Assembly (NCBI RefSeq): GCF_002934605.1 | Contig: NZ_PTJC01000005.1 | Coordinates: forward strand, 1,178,001-1,242,000 | DNA length: 64,000 nucleotides | Source of the DNA: Neolewinella xylanilytica | Lineage (GTDB): Bacteria; Bacteroidota; Bacteroidia; Chitinophagales; Saprospiraceae | Reading direction: 5' to 3' | Shown: positions 51,007 to 61,372 of the stretch, piece by piece | Layout: every line of letters begins with the position of its first letter | Numbering within the stretch: the first letter of the stretch is position 1 | Translations under genes and position numbers: made by a program | The notes under the pieces: generated by a model | What the model was told of the DNA's origin: nothing | The model's input: the letters and a program-made list of their open reading frames with translations, nothing else | The model's database searches: none

Positions 51007-52050
51007 TTAATCTCCGGGATTTTCCGTGATTTCCTCGTCCCGCCGGCTTCTTCCTGGCGCACCCAATCGCTCGAAGGTGCTTTCCGGTGGTGGACCGAAG
51101 CGTCCGCGCCCCTCCGCTTCGTCGTCGGCGTCGTAAGCTTTGATGATCGCCTTCACGAGCCGGTGGCGCACGACATCCTCGGCGGTAAGGCGTATGATGG
51201 CGATTCCCTTAATCGGAGCGAGGATATTTATCGCCCGCCTTAGGCCGGATACCTGATTACGGGGTAAATCCACCTGGCTCAGGTCACCGGTCACGATGCA
51301 CTTGGCGGAGGGCCCCAACCGCGTCAGAAACATTTTGATCTGCGAGGTGGTGGTATTTTGGGCCTCGTCCATAATCACGAAGCAGTTGTCCAGCGTCCGG
51401 CCCCGCATATACGCGAGGGGCGCGATTTCTATTGTGCCGTCTTCCCGAAACTTGTCCAGCCGCTCCCGGGGGAGCATATCGTCGAGGGCGTCGTAGAGCG
51501 GGCGCAAATAGGGATCGATCTTGTCTTGCAGGTCACCGGGTAAGAAGCCGAGGCTTTCTCCCGCTTCCACCGCCGGCCGGGTAAGGATGATCTTTTTGAC
51601 CAGCTTATTCTTCAGGGCGCGGATAGCCAGGGCGACGGCCGTATAGGTTTTGCCGGTACCGGCGGGCCCGACGGCAAACACGATATCGTTGGCCTCGGCG
51701 GCCTCGATCATCACGAACTGATTCGGCGTACGGGCCTTGATGGGCTTACCGTTCCGACCGAACACGATGGTCTTGTTCGCACTGCCGGTACCCAAGCGGG
51801 TCTGAAAGGGGTTCTCCCCCGCCAGCAGGTCCTCCACGGTGTGGGTGCTGAGTTCGCGGTTATCCAACAACAGCCGCATCATCAGTTCCAGATGATGCTT
51901 GATCTTTTGGGCTTCCGGTTTTTCGGCCTTAATCTTGATGTTCGTCCCCCTCTGGGTGACGGTTGCCTCGGGATAAGCCGACCGAATCAGGTTCAGCTTA
52001 TTGTTGTTTTCCCCGAGCAAGGAAACGGGATCTACCCCGTTGATTGACAT
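51007..52050 (-). CDS. phoH: PhoH family ATPase
   Basis: The product has 347 residues from the ATG at 52050; a TTG five codons upstream is possible. Walker A is VGPAGTGKTYTAVALA, Walker B region FVIMDEAQNTT, with LTRPAVEAGESLGFLPGDL, AYMRGRTLDNC and TGDLSQVDLPR, all standard for PhoH. An N-terminal KH-like part (IKIKAEKPEAQKIKHHLELM) is present. PhoH proteins are cytoplasmic ATPases linked to RNA metabolism. A terminator follows. Confidence 0.95.
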   Translation of the reverse strand: MSINGVDPVSLLGENNNKLNLIRSAYPEATVTQRGTNIKIKAEKPEAQKIKHHLELMMRLLLDNRELSTHTVEDLLAGENPFQTRLGTGSANKTIVFGRNGKPIKARTPNQFVMIEAAEANDIVFAVGPAGTGKTYTAVALAIRALKNKLVKKIILTRPAVEAGESLGFLPGDLQDKIDPYLRPLYDALDDMLPRERLDKFREDGTIEIAPLAYMRGRTLDNCFVIMDEAQNTTTSQIKMFLTRLGPSAKCIVTGDLSQVDLPRNQVSGLRRAINILAPIKGIAIIRLTAEDVVRHRLVKAIIKAYDADDEAEGRGRFGPPPESTFERLGAPGRSRRDEEITENPGD

Positions 52051-52138
52051 TACGATTTCGCTCAAACGATTGATTTTTAGCCCCGTGGACGGTTACGGGG
52101 CAATTGATCTACTTAACTACCTACGGGAGGGCAAAGTT

Positions 52139-54523
52139 TCAGACTTTTACCCGGAACCTTAGGGCGTTTAGGCCGCTCACCGACTGGAGCGGATCGAGGG
52201 ACAAGTGCTCCACGTCACCGTCGATATAGCCGGCCTGGTGCAGGTAATGAAGGTAGTCTTCGTATTCCTCTAGGTCCTTGTCTTGCATGTATACGATACT
52301 CACCATACCCGGCTGGGTCAGGCGTTCCGCGCCCTGGTGAATAGTGGCCTTATCGATCCGCTTCTTCAGGATTTCGTACCGCACGTTGTAGTCTCCGTCC
52401 ACGTCGAAACGCTTCTCGTCCATCCGGAAGCGGATGTTCAGTGTAGACGTATAGGCGAAGATCAATTGTGCCGTTCGCAACGGCATCGGCAGCTGCGGGG
52501 TCAGCTCGGCTGCTTTCCGCGTTAGCTGGCACATGTCCACCAGCTGGGAAAGCCGCAGGTTGCGCAGGTGCAGGTCGGTGAAGCGGTGTTGTTTGAGGAG
52601 GCTCTGCCCCACGTACATCTCGTACTCCACCCCATCCGTTTTGTACTTTTCGAAGTAGTGCGGGAGGACCTTCTGGGCCGCCTGATCCCGTTCGGAGAGA
52701 AAATCACCGATCATCCGGTTGAGGCTGTTGACGCTCGATTCGTAGTCTCGGCGTACCCGGTAGAAGAGCCGCAGATCGGCATCGAGGTGGCTGAGGTAGT
52801 CGGCCACGAGTTCGCGTAATTCGGGAAACGATTGTCCGAGCTGCTCGACCAACGGAGTAAGCTGGCGGTGAATGAAGTCGCCCATTTTGACCTCGTGGCT
52901 GTTATCGAATTCCGCGAGGCTGGTGCGCAGGTGAACGTCCATCGTCAAAATCACCTGGTTGATAATCGGAAACTCGACCAGGTCGAGCGCACGAACCAGT
53001 ACGAAGCGCCCCGCCCGGAGGTTGTCGATCAGATCCTGGTAAATGGCGGCGTTGCGCAGGTTGCTGCTGCCCACGATATCCAACTGTCCGTATAAAGGAT
53101 AGACCTTTTTAAAGCGGATCTCCTCGGCTACGGGTGGCAGCCCTTCTTCCTGCCGCTTAAGAATATTGAAGGCCGCCTCGGTAAACCGCCATTCCACGGT
53201 AGGATGCAGACTGGTGTATTGCTCCCGCAGGATGACCTCGATCCGGTTGTTGATGTACTCCCGGCTACGCTCCACGGCCGTCCGGAATAGCCCCCGGATT
53301 TCCTCGAATTTGGATTCCATGAAGGCATTGAGCACGTTCGGCTCCGGGCTGGCTAACTCCACGATGCCGATCACGTGTTTTCCCTGACTTAACAGGGGAG
53401 CCAGGAGGAGACTGCGGTAGCCGAGGTCGATGAGGCGTTCTTCGAGCAGGGTGGGGGCGGAGAGGTCGCGCAGGTCCTGGACGACGAGCATTTCCCCGGA
53501 CTTAAATACCCGTTCGTAAATACTGCCCGCGTAGGCCGGGTCGGTCAGGGTGGCGACCTCGTCGGCCAACAAGTTATACCGGATGCGGTACTCGTGGTCG
53601 ACGGCCCGCTCCTGGGGGTAGTCCACCGCAGTGAGGCCGAGTTGCAGGTGCGGGAGTTGGAAATGCAGGCGGACCAGATTGGCCAACTCCTTGACCCGCT
53701 CCACGTCGAGGACGGCATCGCGGCTGATCAGCCGGTGCTTGAGTCGGCTGAGGCTTTCTTCCGCCGTAACGTCGTGGAGCTCGGCGAGGTGGAATCCGTG
53801 GAAGCTGAACACCTCCGGCGGAAGCAATTTCTGCCAGAGTTCGGTATCGTGTATGTTGTTGAGCAGCCGTTGAATCTGGACGTCCCGGAGTTTCGGCAGC
53901 TTCCCCTCGACCTTCACGGCAACGTAGTCGTGATTGAAGATGGGTTTGTAAAAGCGCGTGAGCCGGGTACGCGGGTCCGGTACCGTCAACATGGCCGTCG
54001 GGTCGATATCCAGTTCCACCCCGTAACATTGCTTGAGGATGGTACAGCCCACGGTCACCATGTGTTTATTCCATACTTCCCGCGCTCCGCCGCCAAACGT
54101 ATAGCAGACGTCCTGCTGCCCCATCAGGGCGTTCAGGCTTTCACTGGCGAACAGCGGTTGCATGGTAAAGGGCAGGGAGAATTTGTAGAGTTGGGAACCA
54201 CGCTTCTCCGGCGATATCAGGAAAAGCATAATCAGATCGACCAAGTCCTGGTGGCGGTCGAGCAGGGAAAGGTCGTGAATGGGCTGGCGAAAGGCGGGGA
54301 CTCGCTCCACCTGCCGCAGCACCTCCGCCGCGAGAAAGCGAACACCGGCGGTGCCTTCCTCCGCCAGTAAGGTCACTTTTTCCAGGATCCGTTCGAAACT
54401 GAGAACCGAAGCATAGGGAATGACGAAGGGGTCAAAGCCCGGGCCGTGTGGCTCGGTTTCGTCGAAAACTACCGGAATACCCGACTTGCTGTCCCGCTCA
54501 CGGACTGCGATCTCCAGATTCAT
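52139..54523 (-). CDS. Large GAF-domain protein of unknown function
   Basis: The product has 794 residues from the ATG at 54523. A GAF-like domain is visible at about 300-420 (IYERVFKSGEMLVVQDLRDL, LIDLGYRSLLLAPLLSQGKHVIGIVELASP). The remainder is helical and lacks kinase, cyclase or phosphodiesterase motifs. The N-terminus (PHGPGFDPFVIPYASVLSFERILEK) looks conserved. It probably binds a small ligand; no output is apparent. The 3' end is 73 bases from phoH's start region; the 5' end is 36 bases after pgk. Confidence 0.75.
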   Translation of the reverse strand: MNLEIAVRERDSKSGIPVVFDETEPHGPGFDPFVIPYASVLSFERILEKVTLLAEEGTAGVRFLAAEVLRQVERVPAFRQPIHDLSLLDRHQDLVDLIMLFLISPEKRGSQLYKFSLPFTMQPLFASESLNALMGQQDVCYTFGGGAREVWNKHMVTVGCTILKQCYGVELDIDPTAMLTVPDPRTRLTRFYKPIFNHDYVAVKVEGKLPKLRDVQIQRLLNNIHDTELWQKLLPPEVFSFHGFHLAELHDVTAEESLSRLKHRLISRDAVLDVERVKELANLVRLHFQLPHLQLGLTAVDYPQERAVDHEYRIRYNLLADEVATLTDPAYAGSIYERVFKSGEMLVVQDLRDLSAPTLLEERLIDLGYRSLLLAPLLSQGKHVIGIVELASPEPNVLNAFMESKFEEIRGLFRTAVERSREYINNRIEVILREQYTSLHPTVEWRFTEAAFNILKRQEEGLPPVAEEIRFKKVYPLYGQLDIVGSSNLRNAAIYQDLIDNLRAGRFVLVRALDLVEFPIINQVILTMDVHLRTSLAEFDNSHEVKMGDFIHRQLTPLVEQLGQSFPELRELVADYLSHLDADLRLFYRVRRDYESSVNSLNRMIGDFLSERDQAAQKVLPHYFEKYKTDGVEYEMYVGQSLLKQHRFTDLHLRNLRLSQLVDMCQLTRKAAELTPQLPMPLRTAQLIFAYTSTLNIRFRMDEKRFDVDGDYNVRYEILKKRIDKATIHQGAERLTQPGMVSIVYMQDKDLEEYEDYLHYLHQAGYIDGDVEHLSLDPLQSVSGLNALRFRVKV

Positions 54524-54559
54524 TACTGAATAACGCGGTGGCGACAAAAAGGCTGACCC

Positions 54560-55774
54560 CTAAGCGCGAATCGCCTTAATACCAGGAAGCTCCTTGCCTT
54601 CCAGCAACTCGAGCATGGCACCGCCGCCGGTCGATACGAAGCTGACCTTGTCGGCCAGGCCCGCCTGGTTGATGGCCGATACCGAATCGCCACCCCCGAT
54701 GAGGCTGTACGCTCCGTTCGCTTCGGTGGCATCGGCCACGGCCTCCGCGATGGCGTTGGTGCCCTTGGCGAAGTTTTTCATTTCGAAAACGCCCATCGGG
54801 CCGTTCCACAGGATGGACTTACTCTTGGCGATCACGTCGGAAAAGATGGCTACGGATTTCGGGCCGATGTCCAGCCCCTGCCACTCGTCACCGATCTCTC
54901 CGGCGGGGACTACGTCGGATACGGTGTCGTTGCTGAATTCCTTACCCACCACGGTGTCAACGGGCAAGTAGATCTTGGTGCCCTTGGCTTCGGCCTTCTT
55001 CAGGAGGTCGAGGGCCTTGTCGGTCTTGTTCCGTTCCACGAGCGACTGGCCGACCTTCCCGCCCTGGGCCAGGCTGAAGGTGTAGGCCATGGCACCCCCG
55101 ATGATGATGTTGTCCGCGAAGTCCAAGAGCTTCTCCAACAGCAAAATCTTATCGCTCACCTTGGCACCGCCGACGATGGCCGTGACCGGGTGGGTCGGGT
55201 TGTTGAGAAGCTTATCGGCTCCGTCCAGTTCGGCACCCATCAGGAAGCCGAAACTTTTCTTGTCGGCGTCGAAAAATTTGGCCACCGTAGCCGTGGAGGC
55301 GTGTTCGCGGTGGGCCGCCCCGAAGGCGTCGTTGACGTAGAGGTCGGCCAGGGAAGCCATGGCCTTGGCCAGGTCCGCATCCCCCTTTTCTTCACCGGCG
55401 TAGAAGCGGGTGTTTTCGAGCAGCAGCACCTGCCCGGGTTCGAGGGCCTGGACGGCGGCTTTAGCGTCTTCCCCGATGGTGTCTTCCACGAATTCCACCT
55501 GGCAGCCGATATTGTCCTCCAGCGTGGCGACGACGGGGCGCAGGGTGAAGGCCTCCTTGTCGACCGTGCCGTCTTCCAGCTTTTCCTGCTGGGGGCGACC
55601 GAGGTGGGACATCAGGATTACGGCGGCACCGTTCTCGAGTAAGTATTTGATGGTCGGGGCGGCTTTTTCGATGCGGGTGGCATCGGTCACCGTTCCGTCT
55701 TCATCGATGGGAACGTTGAAGTCCACCCGTACGAGCACGGTTTTGTCTTGAAGGTTCAGGTCTTTCAGCTGCAT
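54560..55774 (-). CDS. pgk: Phosphoglycerate kinase
   Basis: The product has 404 residues, the usual length. Signatures: KTVLVRVDFNVPIDEDG, MSHLGRPQQ, LLLENTRFYAGEE, the nucleotide site GGAKVSDKI, GPMGVFEMKNFAKGT and GGGDSVSAI. It transfers phosphate from 1,3-bisphosphoglycerate to ADP in glycolysis. It lies directly downstream of gap on the same strand, separated by a terminator hairpin. Confidence 0.98.
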   Translation of the reverse strand: MQLKDLNLQDKTVLVRVDFNVPIDEDGTVTDATRIEKAAPTIKYLLENGAAVILMSHLGRPQQEKLEDGTVDKEAFTLRPVVATLEDNIGCQVEFVEDTIGEDAKAAVQALEPGQVLLLENTRFYAGEEKGDADLAKAMASLADLYVNDAFGAAHREHASTATVAKFFDADKKSFGFLMGAELDGADKLLNNPTHPVTAIVGGAKVSDKILLLEKLLDFADNIIIGGAMAYTFSLAQGGKVGQSLVERNKTDKALDLLKKAEAKGTKIYLPVDTVVGKEFSNDTVSDVVPAGEIGDEWQGLDIGPKSVAIFSDVIAKSKSILWNGPMGVFEMKNFAKGTNAIAEAVADATEANGAYSLIGGGDSVSAINQAGLADKVSFVSTGGGAMLELLEGKELPGIKAIRA

Positions 55775-55802
55775 GGGGAATAGAAGATTACCGGTAAAAG
55801 AA

Positions 55803-55835
55803 AACCGGGGCGCCCCGTTGTGGTGCGCCCCGGTT
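55803..55835 (-). terminator. Hairpin between gap and pgk
   Basis: AACCGGGGCGC pairs perfectly with GCGCCCCGGTT; on the minus strand TTTTCTTTT follows. It would end or reduce transcription from gap into pgk, so the two may be expressed at different levels. Confidence 0.8.
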
Positions 55836-55847
55836 GGGTAGGTTGGA

Positions 55848-56939
<1,092 letters not shown>

Positions 56940-56957
56940 TTAGCCCGCCACATTGTT

Positions 56958-56965
56958 CAAAGGTA
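56958..56965 (-). promoter_or_regulatory. -7 box TACCTTTG upstream of gap
   Basis: A perfect TAnnTTTG box 117 bases before the gap start would give a leader of about 110 bases. The -33 region is not convincing. The remainder of 56841-57150 holds no gene that I can see. Confidence 0.4.
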
Positions 56966-57150
56966 GCATGCTTAGTGTAAATATTACGGTTAGTCGGCGC
57001 CGGACTGCGGCTTATTTGCCCGCGCAGCACGGATTTCCGCTGCGTTTTGCTCCATTGCTGCCTCTGCGGTTGTGGTTTGGCTATTCCGATTCGGACACGC
57101 GAAGGTGCAAGCACGCTTCGAGGTCCTAGTGATTTTAGTGCTCGACTGCC

Positions 57151-57933
57151 CTATTCCGCCCAGATGCCCGTCTCCAGCGTCCAGTCGTAGTTTTCGTACT
57201 CCCGGTCTAGGTTTTTGTTTGCGTCCTCCAGCACTCCGTACGCCACCAGGAAATCGTCGACGCCGCCGCGGTCGCGGAAATCGCCCCGGAACCAGGAGAA
57301 GAGGGGGGAGGTAACCAGCACCCGTTGGCCGTCCCGCTCCTCGACGGTGGCGTGCTCGGCGAGGTAGGCACGCACCCGGGTGTCGATCTGCTCGTCGTAG
57401 GTTTCGGGGCGGTAGATCGCTACCGGCGGACAATCGCTCGCCCCGCAGTTCAGGGCGAAGTGAATGCGGGAGTCTCCTCCTTTTATGCGGAAGGTGCGGC
57501 TGAACTTGTCGGTGAACAGTTGGGGAATGAATCCCAGGCCCAGGCGGTTCTCCCCGCCGCGGATGATGCCGTGCTCGATGTCATTGGGGCTGAGCGCATG
57601 GCCGGCTACCGTAAAGCGGGGTGTACTGAAAAAGGCACTCCGATCGTCGTACCGGGCCGGTTCCTCCGTGAGCAGGTACTGCACCATACCATTATATACG
57701 TTCACCCAGAAGGCCAGCTTTTCGCTCCGGGTGTCGAGGGCGGCGGCCAGGTTGCCGGGTTCGTAGGTGGCGAGCCGGTCCACGATATCGTCTACATCCC
57801 GGCCCACCTTCAGCCCCTCGAGGAATTGTTGGCTCAACTGGTTCGGGCTGGTTTCCGGGTCGAAATTCGTGTCGGCCTGGTAGGTACCGCAGGCGGTGAG
57901 CAGCAGGAGGGATAGGGATAGCAGTCGGTACAT
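57151..57933 (-). CDS. DUF547 lipoprotein
   Basis: The product has 260 residues from the ATG at 57933. A lipoprotein signal (YRLLSLSLLLLTACGTY, Cys near 15) is followed by the DUF547 core: KLAFWVNVYNGMVQYLL, ALSPNDIEHGIIRGGENRLG, RIHFALNCGASDCPPVAIY and LVTSPLFSWFRGDF. DUF547 is widespread, with a transglutaminase/papain-like Cys-His pattern suspected, but the function is not established. Confidence 0.88.
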   Translation of the reverse strand: MYRLLSLSLLLLTACGTYQADTNFDPETSPNQLSQQFLEGLKVGRDVDDIVDRLATYEPGNLAAALDTRSEKLAFWVNVYNGMVQYLLTEEPARYDDRSAFFSTPRFTVAGHALSPNDIEHGIIRGGENRLGLGFIPQLFTDKFSRTFRIKGGDSRIHFALNCGASDCPPVAIYRPETYDEQIDTRVRAYLAEHATVEERDGQRVLVTSPLFSWFRGDFRDRGGVDDFLVAYGVLEDANKNLDREYENYDWTLETGIWAE

Positions 57934-57998
57934 GGTCGCGGATTGTATGGGGCTAACAACTGCTCCGCCCTTTGGCTCACCGAGCCTACGGGGTAATA

Positions 57999-58017
57999 GG
58001 GCGCCGGAGCGCGGGTG
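57999..58017. repeat. Dispersed GC-rich intergenic motif, copy 4
   Basis: GGGCGCCGGAGCGCGGGTG is identical over 19 bases to the copy at 32036. It lies 66 bases upstream of the DUF547 start. Confidence 0.5.
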
Positions 58018-58075
58018 GGAGGCCGGACCGACCGGACCGGCTGCCGCTCGCTCACCCTGATGCGTCGACAATGCG

Positions 58076-58228
58076 TTACCGCGCGGGTAAAGCCGTGCTT
58101 GCCGGGTAGCGATTGGCCACCACGGACTGCTCGGCGGGGCGGGGTTTTGGCTCGGATTCGAGGAAAAACAGGGCGATCGCCAGAAGGATCAGAAAAAGGT
58201 AGGCGCTGATGCGTTGGGCAAGGTTCAT
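58076..58228 (-). CDS. Small one-helix membrane protein, 50 residues
   Basis: ATG at 58228, TAA at 58076-58078. The first half is one hydrophobic helix (SAYLFLILLAIALFFLES) and the second half is polar and Pro-rich, ending PASTALPAR. No family is known to me. It is on the same strand as the DUF547 gene 142 bases downstream. Support is the well-formed transmembrane segment with a clean start; the short length leaves doubt. Confidence 0.45.
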   Translation of the reverse strand: MNLAQRISAYLFLILLAIALFFLESEPKPRPAEQSVVANRYPASTALPAR

Positions 58229-58425
58229 AGTGTAGGGTGTGAATAATAGGGTAGGAAACGGAACAAGGGGATCAGGGGGCGGCGAACCGCAGAAAGTTCC
58301 TGGATCCCTATCCTCAGCGCTGCAAAATTAGGGTGTTTCGGTACGCAGGACAAGCTTCAGTCATAGATTTAATTCAGGCTTATTCTGCGCTTTACGGCCC
58401 AGCCGTTTCCGCGGGGGAGAGCGGG

Positions 58426-59454
58426 CTACTCGAAGGAAAGCCGATGGGCGAAAAAGGGCAGCATGTCGGTAGGTACCCGTCCTTCGCGGGTGAAGATGCC
58501 GCTGGTGTGGGTGCCGATGTACTCCTCTGCCTGATGTTCGATGCCGACATTCTCCAGTCGCTGGCTGAACATCTCGCACTGCCGTACGAAGCGGTCGCCG
58601 GCGTTGCGGCCCCAGTCGAGGGCAATTCCGCGGAGCGATTGCAGCTGCGTCAGGTGGTCGGGGATCATGTGCACCGGCATTTCGGCGTACCACTTCTCCA
58701 GTACCTCGGGGTGCACCACCAGGCTGTCGTTCCGGTAGGTGAAGGGGACGTCGGCGTAGAAGGGGGGCTTATCCGGATTGGGGGACCAGGCCCGACCGAA
58801 GGCGACGATCACTTTGGGGAAGTAGGATTGCATAAGGTCCTCCATCGTCTCGATGCCGGCGAGTTCCTGGTAGGTGGGGCCGTTCGGGCCGTATTCGCCT
58901 ACGACGGTGAGGGCGCCGGGGCTGAGGGCGTAAACACTGCTGAAGGTCTGGGGGTAGCGCATCGCCAGCTTGAGTGCCCCGTACCCTCCCATGCTGTGGC
59001 CGGTGACGCCGCGGCTGTCGCGCCGGGCCAGGGTGCGGTAATGGGTGTCCGTATACCTCACCAGGTCTTCGGCCATGAAGGTTTCCCAGTTGCCGAAGTG
59101 CTCGGAATTGCTGTAAAAGCTGCCGTCGATGGCGGTGCGGTTGTCGGCCACCACCAGAATGAAGGGCGGAATCTTTCCCGAGGCGATGGCGTAATCCAGG
59201 ACGTCGATCATCTGGGGGGTCAGGGTATGGTCGTTCAGGAAACCGTGCAGGTAATAGATTACCGGGTAGCGGGTGTCGTCGGCGTCATAAGTCGGGGGTA
59301 AGTAAACGGACACCGCCCGGGTGGGGGATTCCCCGTACGCATTCTCCAGCGCCTCCGAGTAGAGGGAGTCGACGACCACCCGGCCGGCTCCCGCGGCGGA
59401 CTGGGCAAACGATAGCTGGTTGCAAAGCAGGCAAAGGGTAAGGATCCGGAGCAT
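58426..59454 (-). CDS. Secreted esterase, esterase D/S-formylglutathione hydrolase-like (alpha/beta hydrolase)
   Basis: The product has 342 residues from the ATG at 59454, the start of the signal peptide (RILTLCLLCNQLSFAQ). Alpha/beta hydrolase features: RAVSVYLPPTYDADDTRYPVIYYLHG with the oxyanion region, the nucleophile elbow RGVTGHSMGGYGALKLA (Ser), and a late catalytic His near FFAHRLSFE. This is the Esterase (PF00756) family, which includes feruloyl and acetyl xylan esterases as well as antigen 85. It acts in the periplasm or outside the cell; the substrate is unknown. Confidence 0.88.
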   Translation of the reverse strand: MLRILTLCLLCNQLSFAQSAAGAGRVVVDSLYSEALENAYGESPTRAVSVYLPPTYDADDTRYPVIYYLHGFLNDHTLTPQMIDVLDYAIASGKIPPFILVVADNRTAIDGSFYSNSEHFGNWETFMAEDLVRYTDTHYRTLARRDSRGVTGHSMGGYGALKLAMRYPQTFSSVYALSPGALTVVGEYGPNGPTYQELAGIETMEDLMQSYFPKVIVAFGRAWSPNPDKPPFYADVPFTYRNDSLVVHPEVLEKWYAEMPVHMIPDHLTQLQSLRGIALDWGRNAGDRFVRQCEMFSQRLENVGIEHQAEEYIGTHTSGIFTREGRVPTDMLPFFAHRLSFE

Positions 59455-59590
59455 TCGACTTGGTTTGGTCTCAAGGTCGGTAAAATCACGGGACCGCTCT
59501 CCGTCGCCGGCCTGCATTTCTCCCGCGCCCCGTCGCCATAAATTTCGGACCGGACCGGCCAACATCGCGCTCCCGGGGGGTTATAGGGGT

Positions 59591-60247
59591 ATGCCTGCTT
59601 CCGCCGCCCTTTCCGCTGTCCTACTTTTGCTCCTGCTGATCGGTTGCGGGGAGCCGGGTGCCAAAACGCCAATAGGGGCCCCACCCCCTCCGCGCGATCC
59701 ACCCGCTACCCTGACGGACCGGGAGGACGTACCCGACGCCGCCGACACCCTGCCACTCGCGCGAATCCGCGACCGCTACGCGCGGGTCCAACGGCTGCTC
59801 GACGGGGGAACGGTCCGCGCCGATACCCTGCGCACGAACTGCCGAAACCAGGACGGGGAGTTTTTCCTGGTGCGCTACTTCGACGGAGCGGACCTCATTA
59901 TGCTGCGCACGACTACCGGCATCGGGCACGCCTTCACCACCAAACGGATGTACTTCGATGACGGTACGCTCTTCTTTGCCTGGCGCCAGGACGAGCAATT
60001 CGGTCCGGCCGATCCACCCGACGGATCCGAGGACATGGGCTGGACGAGTGAATACACCGAAACGCGGTATTACGTCGCCGACGGTGTGGTGATCCGCCAA
60101 CTCACGAAAACCTACGAAACGCAGAGCTGGAACGACACCCTGTCTTCGGACGCCATCCCCAACACGCCGGTGGAAGCCGCTGAGGGGAAGCCCTTTCCGG
60201 ATGGGGAAGCGCTGGCGGATTGGAAGCGAGGGAAAGTGGATTGCTAA
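59591..60247 (+). CDS. Lipoprotein of unknown function
   Basis: The product has 218 residues from the ATG at 59591. A lipoprotein signal (ALSAVLLLLLLIGCGEP, Cys near 18) precedes a Pro-rich linker and a domain with a single clear core (GEFFLVRYFDGADLIMLRTTTG, FAWRQDEQF, ETRYYVADGVVIRQLTKTY). No family was recognised; similar small lipoproteins of this phylum are annotated as hypothetical. The longer upstream frame overlaps the esterase start and is rejected. Confidence 0.72.
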   Translation: MPASAALSAVLLLLLLIGCGEPGAKTPIGAPPPPRDPPATLTDREDVPDAADTLPLARIRDRYARVQRLLDGGTVRADTLRTNCRNQDGEFFLVRYFDGADLIMLRTTTGIGHAFTTKRMYFDDGTLFFAWRQDEQFGPADPPDGSEDMGWTSEYTETRYYVADGVVIRQLTKTYETQSWNDTLSSDAIPNTPVEAAEGKPFPDGEALADWKRGKVDC

Positions 60248-60289
60248 GGGGCAGGCCGGTGTCCGCGCCGTGGATCGACGTGGAATGGG

Positions 60290-60297
60290 TAAGTTTG
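60290..60297 (+). promoter_or_regulatory. -7 box TAAGTTTG upstream of the SGNH hydrolase
   Basis: A perfect TAnnTTTG box 48 bases before the ATG at 60346, predicting a leader of about 43 bases. The -33 element is weak. Confidence 0.45.
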
Positions 60298-60345
60298 GAA
60301 TCCTGCCGGAGGATGTCCCGGAAATAGTAACCGACAATCAAGATC

Positions 60346-61092
60346 ATGTCCAACAGAAGGGCCTTCATCAAAAACGCCGCCCTCGTGCCCGCCGCCCTGG
60401 CGGGAAGTGCGGCGCTTGCCCACCCCACCAAGCTGCCCGCCGACGTGCCCGACACCCTGACCGTCCTCTTCCAGGGGGATTCCATCACCGACGCCGGCCG
60501 CGACCGGGCGCGCACCGAGCCGAACGATTCCGGTAACATGGGAGTAGGCTACGCCCTGCTTGCTTCCGCGATGCTGGTCGGAGAATACCCGGGCACCGAT
60601 CTGACGTACTACAACAAGGGCATCAGCGGCAACAAAGTCTACCAGCTGGCCGAGCGCTGGCAGGCGGACGCCCTTGACCTGGAACCGGACGTGGTAAGCA
60701 TCCTGATCGGCGTTAACGATTTCTGGCACATGCTGAACGGCAACTACGACGGCACGGTCGAGGTATACCGCGACGATTTCCGGGCGCTGCTCGAGCGGAC
60801 GCGGGAGGCCCGGCCGGAAGTGAAGTTCATCGTTTGCGAACCCTTTATCATACGGGGTGGCAGCGCGGTGGAAAGCGAGCGGTGGGAGAGCGAGTTTCCG
60901 GCCTACCGGGAAGCGGCGCGGGCAGTGGCTTCCGAATTCGATGCGGCCTGGGTACCCTTTCAGCGGGTGTTCGACGAGGCGCTGGAGGATGCCCCCGCCG
61001 AGCACTGGAGCCACGATGGCGTACATCCGAGTCTGGCCGGCAGCTACCGGATGGCCCGGGCGTGGATGGAAGCCTTTAAGGAGTTGTGGTAA
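60346..61092 (+). CDS. SGNH/GDSL-family hydrolase, exported
   Basis: The product has 248 residues. The N-terminus (NRRAFIKNAALVPAALAGSAA) resembles a Tat-type or Sec signal with a short RR motif. SGNH blocks: LFQGDSITDAGRD (nucleophile Ser), NKGISGNKVYQL (Gly), SILIGVNDFWH (Asn) and the late DGVHPSLAGSY (Asp-His pair). Family members are lipases, carbohydrate esterases or acyl hydrolases; together with the esterase upstream it suggests polysaccharide deacetylation, which is inference. Confidence 0.9.
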   Translation: MSNRRAFIKNAALVPAALAGSAALAHPTKLPADVPDTLTVLFQGDSITDAGRDRARTEPNDSGNMGVGYALLASAMLVGEYPGTDLTYYNKGISGNKVYQLAERWQADALDLEPDVVSILIGVNDFWHMLNGNYDGTVEVYRDDFRALLERTREARPEVKFIVCEPFIIRGGSAVESERWESEFPAYREAARAVASEFDAAWVPFQRVFDEALEDAPAEHWSHDGVHPSLAGSYRMARAWMEAFKELW

Positions 61093-61122
61093 GCCTTTAC
61101 CCGAAGCGTTGGTAGTGTCCGG

Positions 61123-61152
61123 AAATAAAAAGGGCCCGGGCGAAGCCGGGCC
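61123..61152 (-). terminator. Rho-independent terminator, minus strand
   Basis: GGCCCGG pairs with CCGGGCC around GCGAAG; the minus strand continues into CCCTTTTTATTT. No annotated minus-strand gene ends just upstream, since DoxX has its own terminator at 61373, so an RNA of about 220 bases may lie between the two. Confidence 0.7.
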
Positions 61153-61346
61153 ATATCAAATTGACACTATGAACAAACACAAATACGATGATGAAAAACA
61201 GCATCGAGCAGGGCAATAGCCCTTGGGCACCAGGGTGTCAAGATGGTATTTCTGACGGATAATAGGTGGCTCTCGAAACTGATACCTACAGAATAATCTG
61301 CATGATATACTTCTAAAACGGCCGTTCCGCAGGCCATATTGCCAGT
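61126..61346 (-). ncRNA. Possible second small RNA sharing a motif with that at 47.3 kb
   Basis: The minus strand has a loose -7-like TATCATTTG at 61352-61360, then no gene, then the segment at 61163-61182 that is identical over 20 bases to 47346-47365, then the terminator. Evidence is the shared segment plus the orphan terminator. The plus strand would instead encode a 16-residue frame starting MNKH. Confidence 0.25.
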
Positions 61347-61372
61347 GTTAACAAATGATAATTGCCGGCCAT

